Positions 35,154 through 44,371 of a stretch of 64,000 bases of DNA are shown here, piece after piece. Positions within the stretch are counted from its first letter, which is position 1, and the number at the start of each line of letters is the position of its first letter. Source of the DNA: an uncultured Myxococcales bacterium (GTDB lineage Bacteria; Myxococcota_A; UBA9042); NCBI GenBank assembly GCA_903929795.1, contig CAIYWC010000217.1, positions 1 through 64,000 of the forward strand. The letters run 5' to 3'. The position numbers and the translations under genes are program-made. A model generated the notes under the pieces. The model was not told the origin of the DNA, searched no databases, and saw only the letters and a list, made by a program, of their open reading frames with translations.

Positions 35154-36914
35154 CTAGCGGAGCAGGATGGTCAGCACGTCAGACGACGCAGCCGACTCGC
35201 CGCCCTTGCCCTTCTTGCCTTTCTTGCCGGCCTTCGCAGCCTTGACCTTCTTGGGCGCCTTGGCCTTCTTGGCTTTTTTGGCCTTCTTGCCGTGCTTGCC
35301 CTTCTTGCCGGTTGCCTTGGTGTCCTCTTCCTCCGGCGGCGCAGCCTTGATCTCCGGACCCGTCGTCGCCGGCGGAGCCTTCGTCGTCGCCGACTCGCCC
35401 ACCGCCTCAATCCGCGCCGGGTCGATGCCGCGCAGCTGCAGCCACTGCTTGATGGCCTCCGCCCGCGCCTGCGCGCCCGCCGCGTCTTCGGTGTAGGACA
35501 CCAGCTTGACAGTCACCTTCACGCTCTCGTTCTTCGCGAGCACTTCAGCGATCGGCTTCAGCACGCCCTCGCTGGCCTTGTCGTCCAGCGTGATGCCCTT
35601 CCACTTCAGGCCCGTGTACTTCGTGTCCAGCACCTTTTGCAGGTCGTCCGGAATCGTGTCGGGGCAGCCGTCCTGGTCCTGGTAGCCATTCTTGGTCTCC
35701 GGCTGGTTCGGGCACTTGTCGTTGACGTCGAGGATGCCGTCCTTGTCGTTGTCCGGATCCGGGCAGCCGTCTTCGTCCTCGAAGCCGTCCTTGTCTTCCG
35801 GCGCGTTCGGGCACTTGTCCAGCTTGTCCGGGATGCCGTCCTTGTCGTTGTCCAAGTCCGGGCAGCCGTCCGTGTCCTCAAAGCCGTCCTTGTCCTCGGG
35901 CTTGTCCGGGCACTTGTCCAGGTTGTCCGGGATGCCGTCGTTGTCGTTGTCCGGGTCCGGGCAACCGTCGTAGTCCTGGAAGCCGTCCTTGTCCTCGGGA
36001 TCGTTGGGGCACTTATCCTCAGCGTCGAGGATGCCGTCGCCGTCGTTGTCCGGGTCCGGGCAGCCGTCGTTGTCCTGAAAGCCGTCGCGGTCCTCGGGCT
36101 CGTCCGGGCACTTGTCGTACGGGTCGAGGATGCCGTCGCCGTCGCGGTCGCCCGGCTTGCCGCCCAGCGTGTAGACAAACGACAGCAAGCTCTCGAAATT
36201 GCCGGTGACTGCGTGACCGCTCAGGCCTTTGGTGCTGACAAAGCGCGCGTCCAGGCGCACGCCCATGTCCTGCAGCGCCTGCCATTGCGCGCCGCCGCCG
36301 ACCATCCACGCGCTGTCTGCGTCCGCGTTGCCGGTGACGTACAGCTTCTTGGCGGCCAGCGTGGCAGCCGAGTCAGCTGACTTGAAGATGTCCACGCCGG
36401 CGCCCGCATTGAGGAACGGCCGGAGGACGTAGGTGTCATCGAGGAATTTGTAGATCGCCATGCCGCGCACGCCGAAAATATTGGCGCGTCCCGCGGCGCC
36501 GTTGGTGCCGGTCAGGTTGGTCGGCACGTACTTGCCTTCCAATTCCACGCCCAGGTCGCCAAAGCCCAAGCTCGGGAAGAGCCACGCCGTGCCGCGCACG
36601 CCGATGAGCACCGCGTCGCCGACTTTCACCAAGCGCTGGGTTGTCGCGGCGCCGGTCGTCGGATTGACGACATAGTCCGAGTTGCCCAAGCCCGTGTTGC
36701 TGGAAAGCACGTCGTAACCGACGCCCACGCCCAGGTCCCACTTCATGGGCCAGTGATCCGGCCGCGGCTGATCGCCGGTCTCGGAGATGGGCGGCAAAGC
36801 GGCGGCAGCGGGCGCGTCAGCCGCGTGCGCAGTCGACGCTGCAGCCGACACGACGGCCGGCAGTGAGAGCGTTGTCAGCAAAGCCGACAAGCGACGGGTG
36901 AGCAAAGAGCGCAT
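35154..36914 (-). CDS. Outer-membrane protein with TSP3 repeats, OmpA-like part and Lys-rich tail
   Basis: The product is 586 aa with signal peptide ending AHAADA. Residues ~40-250 form a beta-barrel-like region. Five thrombospondin type 3 calcium repeats of about 33 aa follow (DxDxDGIxDxxDKCPxxPEDKDGFxDxDGCPD). Next is a shortened OmpA-C-like domain (TVKLVSYTEDAAGAQARAEAI). The tail of about 70 residues has alternating Lys/Ala/Gly (KKGKHGKKAKKAKKAKAPKK) and ends in a short strand (SSDVLTILLR). GGGAGG precedes ATG 36914. It is a paralogue of the gene at 37282. Confidence 0.85.
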   Translation of the reverse strand: MRSLLTRRLSALLTTLSLPAVVSAAASTAHAADAPAAAALPPISETGDQPRPDHWPMKWDLGVGVGYDVLSSNTGLGNSDYVVNPTTGAATTQRLVKVGDAVLIGVRGTAWLFPSLGFGDLGVELEGKYVPTNLTGTNGAAGRANIFGVRGMAIYKFLDDTYVLRPFLNAGAGVDIFKSADSAATLAAKKLYVTGNADADSAWMVGGGAQWQALQDMGVRLDARFVSTKGLSGHAVTGNFESLLSFVYTLGGKPGDRDGDGILDPYDKCPDEPEDRDGFQDNDGCPDPDNDGDGILDAEDKCPNDPEDKDGFQDYDGCPDPDNDNDGIPDNLDKCPDKPEDKDGFEDTDGCPDLDNDKDGIPDKLDKCPNAPEDKDGFEDEDGCPDPDNDKDGILDVNDKCPNQPETKNGYQDQDGCPDTIPDDLQKVLDTKYTGLKWKGITLDDKASEGVLKPIAEVLAKNESVKVTVKLVSYTEDAAGAQARAEAIKQWLQLRGIDPARIEAVGESATTKAPPATTGPEIKAAPPEEEDTKATGKKGKHGKKAKKAKKAKAPKKVKAAKAGKKGKKGKGGESAASSDVLTILLR

Positions 36915-37281
36915 GTATCCTCCCAAGAACAAATCCGAAACCGGGCGGCGGGCCATCAACCTGAAACGCCGCCGCTATCGCCAGAAACGCAAAACCAGAC
37001 TCCGAACGAATCGCCGCGCCACAGAGTGCCCAGTCTCGCGACAAAGGCCACCTTGAGGTTAACGTGGCGCGAGGATACGCACGTTTTCCGCGGCTGGCAA
37101 CTTGTTCTCCAGCGCCTGGCGGTGTGGTGTTTTGTGAAGCGATGGCCGCCGCGGCCGCACTCGCTCAAAGGATTTCGCACGCAACCGCTGGCATGCCGCG
37201 ACGTGCCGCCGACGATGCTCGTTCGCTGCCCCCGTGCGCGCCGCAACAGGCTTTTGCGGCCGGCTTGCGAACCAGGCGCGT
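36915..37281. other. 367-bp gap between the two TSP3 genes
   Basis: No gene or RNA recognised. It must carry the promoter of the 35154-36914 gene if that gene is transcribed separately. No -10/-35 pair or terminator with a T-tract was found by eye. Confidence 0.5.
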
Positions 37282-39051
37282 CTACAGAATCCGCAGCGAG
37301 ACCGACCGCACGATGGCGGGGACCTCAGGCTGCGACTTCGCGCCTTTCTTGGGCTTGGCCTTGTGTTTGCCCGGCTTGGTCGCGCTCGGCTCCGGGGCCG
37401 CCACCGCAAACACGGGGCCTGCGATGCAGGTAATCCGCGAGGCATCGATACCCTTGGTGCCAAACGCCTTGCGCACTGACTCCGCGCGCGCCTCCGCCGT
37501 CGCCTTGCCCGGCGGATCGTCGGTCTCGGCGGCCACCGCGATTGTCATCTTGACGCCCTCGTGCTCCAGCAGCAGCTCCAACAGCGGGTCGAACACGTCA
37601 TCCGCGCCCGGCACGAGGTCCACGCCGCGAAAACGCATGTCGATTGGCTCGTCCAGCAGGCGCTGGGCGGCAGGCGGCAGGGAATCGGGGCAGCCGTCTT
37701 CGTCGTTCAGGCCATTCTTGGTCTCCGGCTGGTTCGGGCACTTATCGTTGATGTCCAGAATGCCGTCCTTGTCGTTGTCCGGGTCCGGGCAGCCGTCCTC
37801 GTCCTCAAAGCCGTCCTTGTCTTCCTTTTCGTGCGGGCACTTGTCCTTGTCCTCGGGAATGCCGTCGTCGTCCGAGTCCAGCACGTCCGGGCAGCCGTCC
37901 TCGTCCTTGTAGCCGTTGCGCGTCTCCGGCTGATTCGGGCATTTGTCCTGGGCGTCTGGGATGCCGTCGCGGTCATTGTCCGGATCCGGGCAACCGTCCT
38001 CGTCTTCAAAGCCGTCCTTGTCCTCGGCCTGGTTCGGGCACTTGTCCTTGTCGTCCGGGATGCCGTCGCCGTCGTTGTCCAGGTCCGGGCAGCCGTCGGA
38101 ATCCTCAAAGCCGTCCTTGTCTTCCGGCTCGTTGGGGCACTTGTCCAGCGCATCCGGGATGCCGTCCTTGTCGGAGTCCTGCGGCGGTCCGCCAAACGTC
38201 CACGCCAAGCCAGCCTGGAATTCCCAATTGCTGGAGATCGCCGTCGCCGGCACCGGCGGCACCGCAGTATCGTCTTTGGCGCGGCCCTGCTGCAGCAGCC
38301 AGTGTGCATCCACGCGCGCCGCCAGGCGATACGTCAGCGGAACGCGCACGCCCGCGCCGAAAATGCCGGTCATCACGTTGTGCGGCGTCTTGATCGCCAG
38401 GCAGTTCGCCGTCGGCGCAGCATCCACGGGGCACTCAGCCTTCTTGTCCAACAGCAATTCTTCGCCGATGCCCAGCACGGCGAACGGCTGAACCTTGGCT
38501 TCCGGCAGAAAATTCCACAGGCCCTGCACACGAAATCCCAGCACGTGCCCGGACGAATTGCCCGAACGCAGCGTGTACAGCGCGTCGCGCACCTCGCCTT
38601 CCACCGTCAGCCGACGCTCCAGCCCGACCCAGCCGGCGCGCACACCGTATTCGCCCGAATTACCAGGCACATCCAGCGGATTGTGCGCGAGTCCCAGCCG
38701 GTTCTTGGTGCTGAACACCGTCCCGCCGCCAAAAGCGCCGACGTCCAGCTGCATCGGCACGATGATCGGATCCGGAGTCGGCACAATCGGCGCAATATAC
38801 GCGGACTTGGGCTTGGCAGCTGCCGGAATTGCGGCCGCAGGCTTGGCGGCCGCTGGCTTGGCTGGCACCGGGGCGACGGCGGGCTTGGGCGCCGCGGCTG
38901 CGGGCGTTGGCGCGGGGGCAGCCGCTGGTGGCGTGGGCGGCACGGGATCCGTCGCTGTCGCGGGCACGGCGGCCAGCGTGACCAACGCCGCGACAAGAAA
39001 CGGCAATCCGCCGCGGCGGCGTTGCAAGGTAAGACCAGTTTGACGCGCCAT
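37282..39051 (-). CDS. Paralogous outer-membrane TSP3 protein
   Basis: The product is 589 aa with signal peptide ending VPATA-TDP and an Ala/Pro/Lys-rich linker (residues 38-85) that may span peptidoglycan. A barrel-like domain (~95-300), five TSP3 calcium repeats and a degenerate OmpA-like region (IAVAAETDDPPGKATAEARAE) follow. The tail is Lys-rich (KPGKHKAKPKKGAKSQP) and ends in a strand (IVRSVSLRIL). ATG 39051 is chosen because the signal peptide begins there with GGGGAA upstream. Same domain order as the neighbour, so a tandem duplication. Confidence 0.85.
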   Translation of the reverse strand: MARQTGLTLQRRRGGLPFLVAALVTLAAVPATATDPVPPTPPAAAPAPTPAAAAPKPAVAPVPAKPAAAKPAAAIPAAAKPKSAYIAPIVPTPDPIIVPMQLDVGAFGGGTVFSTKNRLGLAHNPLDVPGNSGEYGVRAGWVGLERRLTVEGEVRDALYTLRSGNSSGHVLGFRVQGLWNFLPEAKVQPFAVLGIGEELLLDKKAECPVDAAPTANCLAIKTPHNVMTGIFGAGVRVPLTYRLAARVDAHWLLQQGRAKDDTAVPPVPATAISSNWEFQAGLAWTFGGPPQDSDKDGIPDALDKCPNEPEDKDGFEDSDGCPDLDNDGDGIPDDKDKCPNQAEDKDGFEDEDGCPDPDNDRDGIPDAQDKCPNQPETRNGYKDEDGCPDVLDSDDDGIPEDKDKCPHEKEDKDGFEDEDGCPDPDNDKDGILDINDKCPNQPETKNGLNDEDGCPDSLPPAAQRLLDEPIDMRFRGVDLVPGADDVFDPLLELLLEHEGVKMTIAVAAETDDPPGKATAEARAESVRKAFGTKGIDASRITCIAGPVFAVAAPEPSATKPGKHKAKPKKGAKSQPEVPAIVRSVSLRIL

Positions 39052-39141
39052 TTTTTCCCCGTTCGCCGTACAGGCCGATGCGCGGCGATTGCCCGCCTCA
39101 GCCACACGTAGCTTGGATTGAACCAGCATTTTGCCCGCCAC

Positions 39142-39894
39142 TCAAGCTGGACGTTGGCACAGCGCCCAGAAACTCAGGCCCGGCAGCGGCACGCCCGCGC
39201 GCGCGGCCAGGTGCGAGAGCGCATTGTCGGCATCCAGACCCGCCTGCACCGCGCGGGTGAACAGCGGCCCGTGCGCCCAGGCGATCGTCGGCTGGTGCGC
39301 GTGAACCGGCGGCCGCAACCGCTCTGAAACCACCGTCAGCAGCCGCGGCACCAGCAGCGAATGGAACAGGCCGCCCGATTCCAGCACGTTCAGTCCCGCG
39401 CCCGTCAGCACCGCGTGGGCCTGGGCGGGCGCGTACCGGCGAAAATGGTGCAACCACACGTCGTGGCGCGAAAACAGCGGCTGCCAAGCCGGAACCGTAA
39501 ACAGCAGCCAGCCGCCCGGCTTTAAGGACGCAGCGACAAGCGATGCCAGAAAGTCGCGGTCGTGTTCGACGTGCTCCAGCACATCGAGCAGCAGCACGAG
39601 ATCGTGCGGCGTGTCCGGCCGCGTCGTCGTCAGCTTCAGGTTGGCCGGCAGTTGGCCCGCCAAATCGGCCAGCGCCGCGGGGGAGTACTCCGTGTCCCAG
39701 CAATCGAACTGCGCGCTATCGCTCAGCAATCCGCTCAGACGGGTGGCGAACCACGCGTCGCCCGCGCCGGCATCCAGCACGCTGTGGACCTGCGGCAGCA
39801 GGCCGTGGCTGCGCAGCACCTGGGTCAGGAATTGGAAGCGCGCGACCTCCCAGGGATGCCGTTGTGCGGTCGAGCGGTGTTCGCGGAGGTCCAT
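39142..39894 (-). CDS. Class I SAM-dependent methyltransferase
   Basis: The product is 250 aa. SAM-binding motif I is VLDAGAGDAWFATRL, motif II includes DLVLLLDVLEHVEHD, and motif III is LKPGGWLLFTVPAWQPLFS. This layout matches small-molecule or quinone/lipid-type methyltransferases (Methyltransf_11/23). The substrate is unknown. The C-terminal half has an LLVPRLLTVVSE amphipathic segment. Repeat copy C lies just upstream of its start, where its promoter would be. Confidence 0.8.
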   Translation of the reverse strand: MDLREHRSTAQRHPWEVARFQFLTQVLRSHGLLPQVHSVLDAGAGDAWFATRLSGLLSDSAQFDCWDTEYSPAALADLAGQLPANLKLTTTRPDTPHDLVLLLDVLEHVEHDRDFLASLVAASLKPGGWLLFTVPAWQPLFSRHDVWLHHFRRYAPAQAHAVLTGAGLNVLESGGLFHSLLVPRLLTVVSERLRPPVHAHQPTIAWAHGPLFTRAVQAGLDADNALSHLAARAGVPLPGLSFWALCQRPA

Positions 39895-39913
39895 TGGCTA
39901 CGCGCTCCGGTTG

Positions 39914-40035
39914 AAGTTCGGGATCAAACCGTCGCGATCTGCGGCGTGGCACGGGGGGTGCTCGCTCGCGGTCCAAGGCCGAAATGCCACAGGCCTGACC
40001 GGCAAATTGGGGTGTCCGACGTCGGTCAGCAGGTT
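39914..40035 (+). repeat. Interspersed intergenic repeat, copy C
   Basis: About 122 bp between the outer-membrane protein gene and the methyltransferase gene. It has AAGTTCGGGATCAAACC, a short hairpin (GCAC/GTGC, 39949-39961) and the core GGCCGAAATGCCACAGG, then CTGACCGG, GGGGTGT and GGTCAGCAGGTT. It matches copy A over nearly the whole length. Confidence 0.75.
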
Positions 40036-40757
40036 CAAAGGTTCGCCTGATAGGCCGTAAAGCCATGAAAGAGAATGAACAATTGGCCAACGTGCCAGAT
40101 CGAGCGGTTGTCGAAGCCGCCGAGTTCGAACACGCCGCCGCCCAGTGGCTGCGGGATGTAGAGCGCCGATTGCCAGCCCACACTGACGTGGAACTCTTGG
40201 GAAACAGGCACTTCCCACTCCAGCTGCAGGTCGATGCCCGGCCGCAGCATGAACATCCACGAAAAGCCCAGTGAATCCGAGTGGATGAACGCCGCCGTCA
40301 GGTCCAGCCCCGCCTCCAGCGAGAGCGGCGCCGCGCCGCTGACCAGATCGAGACCCACTTCCAAGGGCCGCCAGGTCGAGCCGTACATGCCGGTGTGGAG
40401 AAATTTCGGAGAAATAATCAGCTCTTCCGGGATGAACAGCGACGGGCGGAAGCGAAACTCCGCCATGCTCAGCGCCAGTTGGCGGTAGTTCGCGGGCACC
40501 TGGTTGATGTGCTTCTTGATGAACTCGCGGGAAAGCACCGCTTCCAGGCGGATTTTCAGGCCAAAGTGCCCGAGCTGCTCGTCGCCGATCGCGTCGCTGA
40601 ACCACAGGCCCGCCGGCCCGACCGCGATGTCCACTGGCACCGACAGCGGCGCGGCAAACGCAGGCGACGCACAGGCGATCGCGAGCGTCGCGGCGAGACG
40701 ACCCACCCAGCGCTCAGTGGCGAAAAAGCGCTTGAAATTCAGCAATCGTTTGCCCAT
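40035..40757 (-). CDS. Predicted outer-membrane protein
   Basis: The product is 240 aa with signal peptide ending ASPAFA-APL. The rest is rich in alternating strands with aromatic girdles (FRFRPSLFIPEELIISPKF, SLGFSWMFMLRPGIDLQLEW). No repeat or known motif. The start ATG overlaps the stop of the GMC oxidoreductase gene (TGATG), so they form a coupled operon. The function may be linked to export or substrate supply for that enzyme, which is inferred from position only. Confidence 0.65.
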   Translation of the reverse strand: MGKRLLNFKRFFATERWVGRLAATLAIACASPAFAAPLSVPVDIAVGPAGLWFSDAIGDEQLGHFGLKIRLEAVLSREFIKKHINQVPANYRQLALSMAEFRFRPSLFIPEELIISPKFLHTGMYGSTWRPLEVGLDLVSGAAPLSLEAGLDLTAAFIHSDSLGFSWMFMLRPGIDLQLEWEVPVSQEFHVSVGWQSALYIPQPLGGGVFELGGFDNRSIWHVGQLFILFHGFTAYQANL

Positions 40758-42286
40758 CAGCGGCTCGCCACGAGCGCGCGGCCGACATGCAGGCCAAGCG
40801 CATAAATGCTGAGCTGCGGCGGCCCGCCAATCGACGACGGAAACAGCGAGCCGTCCGCGACCCACAGCCCGCGCATGTGGTGGTGCCGGCCCTGGCTGTC
40901 CACCGCCGCATTGGTCGCGTCGTCGCCCATCGGCACCGTGCCCATCGGGTGCACCGCGGTGAGCTGCAGCAGCCCGGGCCGCCACTGCAGTGCATCCAGC
41001 TTAGCGATTTCATTGGGAGATTCCAAAACGATGGGCGTCTCGGTCGGGATGCACACCCGCCGGGCGCCCGCGGCGAAGTGCAGCTCCGCGCAGGCGCGCA
41101 GCCCCTTGAGTAGCTCCTTTTGGTCGTCCGGATTCGGCGCGTAATCAATGCGCAGGCCCGTCTCGCCATCCGGTCGCACCTGGCCGCGCGTCTGGTCGTG
41201 GAGCATCGCCGTCAGCACGCTGAGGTGGCTGTACCGGCCCATCCAGCGCCGGTGATCGCCGCCGTGGCCAGGCATCAGCGTCGCCGTCGCCGCGGGGTGG
41301 CCAAACGCCGGCACGATCCACAGCCGCGTCGCGCGCTTGCCGGGCGACTGGCCAGAAACATCCAGCAATTCCGTGCATTCCACCGTCTGCGGAATGCCCT
41401 GCCACGCGTTCACCGGGTCGTCAAACTCGCCGGCCGCCACGACCGCGGGATGAATCCGCAGCGACTGCCCGGTCTCGCCGCCGGGATCGGGCACGCGTGA
41501 ACGCAACAGCAGCGCCGCCGTCCCGGTCGCGGAGGCGGACAGGCAGACCATCGGCGCTTTAATGCGCACGCGGCCAAACGCCCGGCCAGTCTGGGCGTCG
41601 ATCGCGCGCGCCAGCACGCCCGCGACCCGCTCGCCATCGTGCTCCACGGTGATCGCCTGGCAGCGCGTCAGGATCTGCGCGCCGGCGTGAATGGCGCGCG
41701 GCAAGGCCACTTTGGCGGCGTTGTTCTTGGCGTCAAAAGCGCAGCCGAGCGCGCAAAATCCCGAGCCGACGCAGCCGGTCCGGTTGTGCGACAGCGCCGC
41801 CCAGCGCCAGCCGAGCCGCTCGCAGGCAGTCTGAAGCAACTTATTGGAAGTATTTCGCAATTCCGCCGCAGGCTCGGTCACCGACAACAGCGACTCCACT
41901 TCCCGGTACAGCTTGTCCCAGACTTCCAGTGGCAAGTGCGCCAGACCCCGGTCGCGGCGCCAGGCCGCCAACAGCCCGGAATCAATCCGTTTGCATAGGT
42001 TCAGGTTGTGCAGCGTCGACCCGCCGACGCCCTTGCCCTGGTGGATGTGGACCTGCCGGTCGGCCGAAGTCCGCCCGCCGCCGTCCCAATACAGCTTGGG
42101 CAGCATCTGCTCCTCGCGCTGCGTCATGTCGTCCGGGGTCAGGAGCTCGCCGGCTTCCAAGACCACGACGCGCAGGCCGGCCTCGGCGGCGACCATCGCG
42201 ACCATTGCACCGCCAGCGCCGCTGCCGACGACGCAGAGGTCGACGGTCATTTCGCCTTCGGGCAGCGTGGAAGCATCGAAAATCAC
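40757..42286 (-). CDS. GMC-family FAD oxidoreductase
   Basis: The product is 509 aa from GTG 42286 with GAGGAGT upstream. FAD-binding VGSGAGGAMVAMVAAEAG is at residues 21-38. A GMC signature is in GKGVGGSTLHNLNL, and the catalytic C-terminal region has HPMGTVPMGDD and VADGSLFPSSIGGPPQLS. A Cys cluster (CVGSGFCALGCAFDAKNN) near residue 175 is common in membrane-bound GMC dehydrogenases. It has no Tat signal of its own, so it may be exported by hitch-hiking on the Tat small subunit encoded directly upstream. It would oxidise an alcohol or sugar and pass electrons to the respiratory chain. Confidence 0.85.
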   Translation of the reverse strand: MIFDASTLPEGEMTVDLCVVGSGAGGAMVAMVAAEAGLRVVVLEAGELLTPDDMTQREEQMLPKLYWDGGGRTSADRQVHIHQGKGVGGSTLHNLNLCKRIDSGLLAAWRRDRGLAHLPLEVWDKLYREVESLLSVTEPAAELRNTSNKLLQTACERLGWRWAALSHNRTGCVGSGFCALGCAFDAKNNAAKVALPRAIHAGAQILTRCQAITVEHDGERVAGVLARAIDAQTGRAFGRVRIKAPMVCLSASATGTAALLLRSRVPDPGGETGQSLRIHPAVVAAGEFDDPVNAWQGIPQTVECTELLDVSGQSPGKRATRLWIVPAFGHPAATATLMPGHGGDHRRWMGRYSHLSVLTAMLHDQTRGQVRPDGETGLRIDYAPNPDDQKELLKGLRACAELHFAAGARRVCIPTETPIVLESPNEIAKLDALQWRPGLLQLTAVHPMGTVPMGDDATNAAVDSQGRHHHMRGLWVADGSLFPSSIGGPPQLSIYALGLHVGRALVASR

Positions 42287-42317
42287 AAGGACTCCTCAGG
42301 ATTGCGGTGTGCGCGCG

Positions 42318-44081
42318 TCATTCCGTGCGCATCCCGTTCGGCAAGCGCCCCGCCGGCGCCACCAGCTGCGCGTAAGTCGGCCGGCGCGGCCGCGGCATGT
42401 CCGGCACCAGCGGCCCGGTAAAGCCGATGGAGCCCCAGGCCATCGGCAGCGCGTAATAGCCGAGCACGACCAGGTCGCGCAGGCCGCGCGCGGCGTCGCC
42501 GATCACATCGCGCCGGGGCAGCAAGTCCTTCAGGTAGGCGACGCGCGCGGCGACCGGCAGGCTGCTCATCCGATGGATCTGGCCGACCAGCGGCGTCGAG
42601 CCCTGTTCGATCAGCCAAATCAGCGCGTGGATGTCGCTGCGCATCCGCGGCGGCAGCGCGGCGACATAGCGATCAAGCGGCACCGCGATCGCCGTCAGTT
42701 CCGTCGGCAGCGGCGCACTCGCCAGCACCGCCTCCGCCGCGGCGCCGAGGATGTGCGCTTCGGCTGCGGTGAACTCGCGGCCATGCCAGCGCGGCAGACT
42801 CGGATAGCCAGACATCCGCACAAGCGCGGTCGCGCCGGCCAGCGTCGCCGCGCCGCCGACCAGGAACCACCGCCGGCTGCGTTTCACAGCGCGATGCGCG
42901 CCCGTCAGGCCCTCCACGTTTTGCAGCCGCGCGATCAGTGCCGGCGGCAGGCGCGCCCGCCAGCCATCGGCGACCTGCATCGGCTCGGGGCGTCGCACGG
43001 TGTTCCAGAACAGCCAGGCGTCGATCGGCCGGTTTTCGCGCCGCGCGATCTCCGCGTCGACGAGCAGCGCGGCCATCGCCTTGCCGGTGTAGATCGGCTC
43101 CAGGCCAATGCCCTGGCGCTTGAGCACGCCGACCGCATCCAGCGACGACCCCGACGCTCGGCCATAGCCCGGACCCACCTGCGAGTAGTTGATGACCACC
43201 GCGTTGGGCTCCACGTCGGCCAGCTCCGGCAGTCCGACTTGGCGCAAATACTCCGAAAGTCCATGGACTTGCCGGCGCAGGCGCGTCCGCGTTGCCAGCG
43301 CGCGCTCAACCGCCGCGACGGCGTGAACGACCGTCCGCAGCCCGCCGATCGCCAGACCCACCGCCAGACCGACCGCCGTCCCGCCCGAGCCGAGCGAGAC
43401 GTAAACGCGCTGCGGCTCCGGCAGCTCGCCGCGGTGCACCTGTCCCGCGAGCTCCAGCCCCGCGCGCACCAGCCCGAGCATCGCCACCGGCGTCGTCCCG
43501 CCCGGCGGAATCACCGGCACGCCGGCCATGTGCAGCGCCGTCAGCACGCCAGGCCGCCGCAGCGCCAGCGCGACCCGCGAGCTGTGGTAAATCAGGGACG
43601 TCGGCCCGCTCGCCGTGTACGCCAGGTTGTCCAGCACGCCCGCCGACAGCGGTTCCCAGAACAGGTGCGCTTCCAACTGGCGGCCCAACCGCTCGGCCGC
43701 GGCGGTACAGGCGACCAGATGGCCGGAGCCAATCGCGCCCACGGAGATCCACTTCGGCGCGTCGCGCCACGGCGGCGAGGCGAGCAAGAAATCGAGCTTG
43801 CGCGTCTTGGTCCCGCCCGATCCCGGCTGCGTCAGGTCGTCGCGCTTGCAGCCGAGCCAGCCCAGGCCCAGCTCCGCGGCGAGTTCCGGCATCGCCTGGA
43901 TCGGCGTTGGATCGGCCGCCCAGCCCAGCCGCGGCAAGCGGTCCAGGATGTCCAGAGGCGGGACGGTGCGTTGCGCAGGCGCGGTCAAGCCGGACTCCAG
44001 GTGCGGCGCCACGGGCCGCGAGCTCTTGGTTCTTGTTCTACCCGTGCAAGAATTTCGCGAAGTGAATTCGCGGAGTTTCAC
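42318..44081 (-). CDS. PLP-dependent ACC deaminase/D-cysteine desulfhydrase-like domain fused to a Tat-type small subunit
   Basis: The frame is 587 aa. Residues ~35-390 form a beta-family PLP enzyme: the Lys in GSGGTKTRKLDFLLA (K92) and the phosphate loop LGSGGTAVGLAVGL. Residues 400-587 begin KRSRRWFLVGGAATLAGATAL, a textbook twin-arginine signal. A helical domain like gluconate 2-dehydrogenase subunit 3 follows. The second half would normally be a separate gene. A GTG at 42887 (V399) could start it, but no stop separates the two. A Tat signal in mid-protein is unexpected. The true start of the first part (GTG 44081 or GTG 44012) is uncertain. GMC partner gene is 31 bp downstream. Confidence 0.7.
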   Translation of the reverse strand: MKLREFTSRNSCTGRTRTKSSRPVAPHLESGLTAPAQRTVPPLDILDRLPRLGWAADPTPIQAMPELAAELGLGWLGCKRDDLTQPGSGGTKTRKLDFLLASPPWRDAPKWISVGAIGSGHLVACTAAAERLGRQLEAHLFWEPLSAGVLDNLAYTASGPTSLIYHSSRVALALRRPGVLTALHMAGVPVIPPGGTTPVAMLGLVRAGLELAGQVHRGELPEPQRVYVSLGSGGTAVGLAVGLAIGGLRTVVHAVAAVERALATRTRLRRQVHGLSEYLRQVGLPELADVEPNAVVINYSQVGPGYGRASGSSLDAVGVLKRQGIGLEPIYTGKAMAALLVDAEIARRENRPIDAWLFWNTVRRPEPMQVADGWRARLPPALIARLQNVEGLTGAHRAVKRSRRWFLVGGAATLAGATALVRMSGYPSLPRWHGREFTAAEAHILGAAAEAVLASAPLPTELTAIAVPLDRYVAALPPRMRSDIHALIWLIEQGSTPLVGQIHRMSSLPVAARVAYLKDLLPRRDVIGDAARGLRDLVVLGYYALPMAWGSIGFTGPLVPDMPRPRRPTYAQLVAPAGRLPNGMRTE

Positions 44082-44371
44082 GCGTCCACCTGGCCGCAGC
44101 CGCGGCCAACCAGCGCAGCGAACCCTCGGTTCGCCACGCTAGCATGCCGCCGGAATGCGCTGGCGCAAAGCCCCAACTGCGGCCCGGCCCGTTGCGTCGC
44201 ACCGATTCACACCTTCACACACTGGTAATAGCGCGAAATGAGTAGAATAATTCATGCGGCACGCCCGGGGCGATGCGGGGCGCGCGAATGGCGATTGCAG
44301 ACCCCGCGCGGTGAATGCTACAGAGAAGATGCGGGAGTCCGCTTGGCGTCTGGGACGGGGGGATCACAGTC

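Noticed and set aside
44222-44260. AT-rich TGGTAA-17-AATAAT as a promoter for the giant gene
   Set aside because: The -35 match is poor and the -10 is ambiguous; not supportable alone.
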